From Gammaproteobacteria bacterium (GTDB lineage Bacteria; Pseudomonadota; Gammaproteobacteria; Xanthomonadales; Rhodanobacteraceae), in contig VBNZ01000099.1 in assembly GCA_005877675.1 (NCBI GenBank), positions 1 to 7,332 on the forward strand: a stretch of DNA of 7,332 bases, in the 5' to 3' direction. The translations under genes were made by a program, and so were the position numbers. The notes under the pieces were generated by a model. It was not told where the DNA came from and ran no database searches. It was given only the letters and a program-made list of their open reading frames with translations. This document shows positions 5,858-7,332 of this stretch, one piece after another; position 1 is the first letter of the stretch, and every line of letters starts with the position of its first letter.

Positions 5858-5869
5858 TGACAGATGTCA
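5858..5869. promoter_or_regulatory. 12-bp palindrome, candidate operator
   Basis: Perfect inverted repeat TGACA-GA-TGTCA. It lies about 12 bp upstream of the proposed -35 of the efflux operon and about 34 bp upstream of the TAGAAT box that faces the other way, so a dimeric regulator bound here could act on both. No regulator gene is in the window, and I cannot name the protein. Confidence 0.35.
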
Positions 5870-5902
5870 GCTTGCGCTGCGCACGATGGACGCGGCGGCG
5901 GG

Positions 5903-5908
5903 TAGAAT
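5903..5908 (+). promoter_or_regulatory. Candidate -10 box (TAGAAT) facing the hydrolase gene
   Basis: TAGAAT matches the -10 consensus at 5 of 6. The -35 region is poor (TTGCGC at 5872-5877 is too far, 25 bp). The expected transcript start, 6-8 bp downstream, falls on or next to the ATG at 5916-5918. If used, it would give the hydrolase mRNA a leader of about 200 bases. Confidence 0.35.
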
Positions 5909-5915
5909 CGTCGCT

Positions 5916-6011
5916 ATGGACGGATTTGCAGGAGCAAATTCGGACAGCGGAGCCGGCCCGAACGGTGAGGGCTCAGGATGGGCCGAACATTTCGAGCGCG
6001 CGAGCGCTTGA
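5916..6011 (+). CDS. Possible leaderless 31-residue peptide, unrecognised
   Basis: ATG 5916-5918 to TGA 6009-6011 encodes a short glycine-rich peptide (7 Gly and 6 Ala in 31), beginning MDGFAGANSD and ending FERASA. There is no Shine-Dalgarno, but the ATG falls where transcription from the TAGAAT box would begin, which suits a leaderless gene. Against it: third-position GC is only around 58%, lower than in the neighbouring genes, and the stretch also reads as structured RNA. I do not recognise it. It may be a leader peptide, a false frame, or part of a non-coding RNA. Confidence 0.2.
   Translation: MDGFAGANSDSGAGPNGEGSGWAEHFERASA
5918..5978 (+). ncRNA. GGA-rich hairpin stretch, possible regulatory RNA or leader
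   Basis: Six GGA triplets occur in 61 bases (5918, 5922, 5931, 5942, 5949, 5976). The strongest structure has arms CGGATTTGC (5921-5929) and GCAAATTCG (5934-5942), 9 pairs with one G-T, presenting AGGA (5930-5933) in the loop. A GGA in a hairpin loop is what CsrA/RsmA proteins bind. A second pairing is GAGCC (5950-5954) with GGCTC (5970-5974). No terminator with a T-run follows. The RNA could be a separate small RNA or the 5' leader of the hydrolase gene; both are inferences. Confidence 0.25.
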
Positions 6012-6035
6012 TTCGACGTAGCCGAGCCGGGCAGG

Positions 6036-6080
6036 TATCAGACTTAGGTGCGCTCTGATAAGTCCGCGATGGACTTATCA
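6036..6080 (+). promoter_or_regulatory. Two overlapping inverted repeats before the hydrolase gene (operator or RNA switch)
   Basis: Repeat one pairs TATCAGA (6036-6042) with TCTGATA (6054-6060). Repeat two pairs TGATAAGTCC (6056-6065) with GGACTTATCA (6071-6080), a perfect 10-bp stem with a 5-base loop. They share 6056-6060, and TATCA occurs at both 6036-6040 and 6076-6080, so the shared segment can pair with either side but not both. Repeat two ends 22 bp before the AGGAG ribosome site. No T-run follows it, so it is not a plain terminator. As DNA it could instead be a pair of protein-binding sites overlapping the promoter. Confidence 0.5.
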
Positions 6081-6099
6081 AAGCTTGCATAGATATAGA
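6070..6099 (+). promoter_or_regulatory. Candidate proximal promoter of the hydrolase gene
   Basis: TATAGA (6094-6099, 4 of 6 to consensus) lies 18 bp after TGGACT (6070-6075, 4 of 6). If used, transcription would start around 6105 and the mRNA would be nearly leaderless, losing the AGGAG site. This makes the upstream TAGAAT promoter the better fit to a ribosome-site start. The -35 overlaps the right arm of the 10-bp inverted repeat. Confidence 0.2.
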
Positions 6100-6102
6100 G
6101 AC

Positions 6103-6107
6103 AGGAG
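6103..6107 (+). promoter_or_regulatory. Ribosome-binding site deciding the hydrolase start
   Basis: AGGAG with 6 bases before GTG 6114-6116. A TTG at 6108 is in frame but directly abuts the AGGAG, so it cannot be the start; the GTG is chosen. Confidence 0.75.
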
Positions 6108-6113
6108 TTGCGT

Positions 6114-6800
6114 GTGGAATTCGTAATCCCCTCCCCGCCCATCGCGAACGCTGCGATCGCCGGTACCGATGCGCGCTTCCCGGTGCATCGCATTTATTGC
6201 ATCGGCCGCAACTATGCCGATCATGCGAAGGAAATGGGCGCGCCGGTCGAACGCGGCACGCCGATGTTCTTCTGCAAACCGGCCGACGCGCTCGTCGCCG
6301 ACGGCGCCACCATGTCGTATCCGTCAGCGACCAAGGAGCTGCATCACGAAGTCGAAATGGTCGTTGCGCTGCATTCCGGCGGCAGCGATATCGCAGAACA
6401 CGACGCGCGCTCGCACATCTTCGCTTATGGCGTCGGTCTCGATCTGACGCGCCGCGACCTGCAGGCCGCGGCGAAGGCGAAGGGACATCCATGGGATGTC
6501 GCGAAAGCGTTCGATAGCTCCGCGCCGCTATCCGTTCTGCGCCCTGCGAGTGATATCGGCCATCCCGAACATGCGCAGCTTACTCTCGACGTGAACGGCG
6601 CGCGCCGTCAGCAGACCGATATCGCCGAAATGATCTTCAGCGTGCCGCAGATCATCGCGGAGTTGTCGAAGTTGTTCGAACTCAAGCCCGGCGATCTGAT
6701 CTACACCGGCACGCCCGCGGGCGTGGCCGCGCTGCAACGCGGCGATAGCTGGGATGCACGGCTCGAAGGCGTAGCGGAGCTTAGCGGGCATATCGCCTGA
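6114..6800 (+). CDS. Fumarylacetoacetate hydrolase family protein (probable fumarylpyruvate hydrolase/acylpyruvase)
   Basis: Cytoplasmic metal-dependent enzyme (228 residues) of the family that splits carbon-carbon bonds in acylpyruvates such as fumarylpyruvate; some relatives act as oxaloacetate decarboxylases or tautomerases. Seen: RIYCIGRNYADHAKEMG (26-42) with the His37/Glu40 pair that matches the catalytic pair of human FAHD1, metal ligands Glu79 and Glu81 (HHEVEM) and Asp110 (GVGLDLTRRDL), Lys131 in KAFDSSAPL, and the closing signature PGDLIYTGTPAGV (192-204). All core residues are present and the length is normal for the single-domain bacterial form. GTG 6114 is the start, with AGGAG 6 bases before it. 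It is divergent from the pump operon and has unusual inverted repeats in its leader. The exact substrate cannot be read from sequence; no aromatic-degradation partner is in the window. Confidence 0.9.
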   Translation: MEFVIPSPPIANAAIAGTDARFPVHRIYCIGRNYADHAKEMGAPVERGTPMFFCKPADALVADGATMSYPSATKELHHEVEMVVALHSGGSDIAEHDARSHIFAYGVGLDLTRRDLQAAAKAKGHPWDVAKAFDSSAPLSVLRPASDIGHPEHAQLTLDVNGARRQQTDIAEMIFSVPQIIAELSKLFELKPGDLIYTGTPAGVAALQRGDSWDARLEGVAELSGHIA

Positions 6801-6850
6801 CGCATCCGCGCTCACGGCGTGCCGCGGCGCGCCGGTACGGAACACTGGTG

Positions 6851-6856
6851 TAGATT
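6851..6856 (+). promoter_or_regulatory. Candidate -10 box (TAGATT) of mscL
   Basis: TAGATT matches the -10 consensus at 4 of 6, directly after TG (6849-6850). No good -35 is visible about 17 bp upstream, where the sequence is very GC-rich. The gap 6801-6911 shows no intrinsic terminator for the hydrolase gene, so some read-through into mscL is possible. Confidence 0.3.
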
Positions 6857-6911
6857 ATCCGGGCCAACGGGGCATGGCACGGAAGATCTCACTGACCAGA
6901 AGAGGTGACCC

Positions 6912-7313
6912 ATGAGCTTAGCGAGCGAGTTCAAAGCCTTTGTATTGCGTGGCAACGTGCTGGATCTGGCCGTCGGTGTCGTGATCGGCGCGGCCTTCGG
7001 CAAAATCGTCACGGCCCTCGTCGACAACGTGATCATGCCCCCGATCGGGCTCATGATCGGCGGCGTCGATTTTTCTGCGTGGAAGTGGATCCTCAAGGCC
7101 GCCGGCGCCGACGGCAAGGGCGAAGTTGCGATCCAGATCGGCGTGTTCCTCAACACCATCATCCAGTTCCTCATTGTTGCCGCGGCGATTTTTCTCGTCG
7201 TGAAGATCGTCAACAGCATGATGAAGAAAGCCGATGCGGCGCCCGCACCGCCGCCGGAGCCAACCACGACCGAGAAACTCCTGACCGAGATTCGCGACGC
7301 GCTGAAGAAATAA
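6912..7313 (+). CDS. mscL: Large-conductance mechanosensitive channel MscL
   Basis: Pentameric inner-membrane channel that opens under membrane tension and releases solutes after osmotic downshock. The 133 residues are close to the 136 of E. coli MscL. Seen: N-terminal amphipathic helix (MSLASEFKAFVLRGN), pore-lining first membrane helix at about 16-45 with LAVGVVIGAAFGKIV (19-33, including the gate glycine Gly22), a periplasmic loop (about 50-72), second helix at about 74-100, a basic KK pair (105-106), a proline-rich linker and a C-terminal helix TEKLLTEIRDALKK. The ATG at 6912 has AGAGG at 6901-6905, 6 bases away. The gene is complete, with TAA at 7311-7313. It is 111 bp downstream of the hydrolase in the same direction and probably has its own promoter. 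Nothing odd is seen. Confidence 0.97.
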   Translation: MSLASEFKAFVLRGNVLDLAVGVVIGAAFGKIVTALVDNVIMPPIGLMIGGVDFSAWKWILKAAGADGKGEVAIQIGVFLNTIIQFLIVAAAIFLVVKIVNSMMKKADAAPAPPPEPTTTEKLLTEIRDALKK

Positions 7314-7332
7314 GCGCACCGTCACTCGAACG

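Noticed and set aside
5796..6011. A 71-codon + strand frame starting at 5796
   Set aside because: The N-terminal half lies over the candidate promoters and has no ribosome site; only the last 31 codons from 5916 have any argument for use.
4489..6021. A long + strand open frame of 510 codons opposite the adaptor gene
   Set aside because: It is rich in Arg/His/Ala with no recognisable domain, as expected for the antisense of a GC-rich gene. The - strand frame has a full adaptor architecture, so this one is a shadow.
5916..6110. A known riboswitch (glycine, SAH, TPP, cobalamin, c-di-GMP) in the hydrolase leader
   Set aside because: I could not match the conserved core bases of any of these classes by eye; only the generic switch-like hairpins are supported.
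6801..6840. GC-rich partial palindromes after the hydrolase gene as a terminator
   Set aside because: Pieces such as GGCGCGCC are self-complementary but form no clear stem with a following T-run.

Overview
This window looks like chromosome of a GC-rich (roughly 60-65% by eye) Gram-negative bacterium. I infer a gammaproteobacterium of the Xanthomonadales/Rhodanobacteraceae type, with moderate confidence. The grounds are the codon use, a TolC-docking type of efflux adaptor, scattered palindromic repeats with an ATTCCCGC...GCGGGAAT core, and -10 boxes of the TAGAAT/TAGATT kind. No rRNA, tRNA or CRISPR array is visible.

Layout, left to right. (1) Bases 1-650, + strand: the 3' part of a class I (iron-sulfur) fumarase gene, cut by the left edge. 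(2) Bases 651-841: a short gap between convergent genes, holding two 20-bp palindromes in inverted orientation around two further hairpins. (3) Bases 842-5772, - strand: a four-gene efflux operon, transcribed right to left as membrane-fusion adaptor, MacB-type ATPase, FtsX/MacB-type permease A, FtsX/MacB-type permease B. Between the ATPase and permease A sits a 398-bp cassette (3393-3790): a small GIY-YIG nuclease gene bounded by 34-bp inverted repeats that match at 31 of 34 positions. (4) Bases 5773-6113: a 341-bp region between the divergent adaptor and hydrolase genes. It has candidate promoters, a 12-bp palindrome, a GGA-rich hairpin stretch that could also encode a leaderless 31-residue peptide, and two overlapping, mutually exclusive inverted repeats just before the hydrolase ribosome-binding site. 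(5) Bases 6114-6800, + strand: a fumarylacetoacetate-hydrolase-family enzyme. (6) Bases 6912-7313, + strand: the mechanosensitive channel MscL.

How they work together: the adaptor, ATPase and two permeases should form a tripartite inner-membrane ABC efflux pump. It would need a TolC-like outer-membrane channel encoded elsewhere; the adaptor carries the R-x3-L-x6-S tip pattern linked to TolC docking. Fumarase, the hydrolase and MscL are housekeeping-type genes with no clear link to the pump.

The most notable items are the GIY-YIG cassette lodged in the pump operon without breaking a gene, and the switch-like leader before the hydrolase. Neither is proven here.
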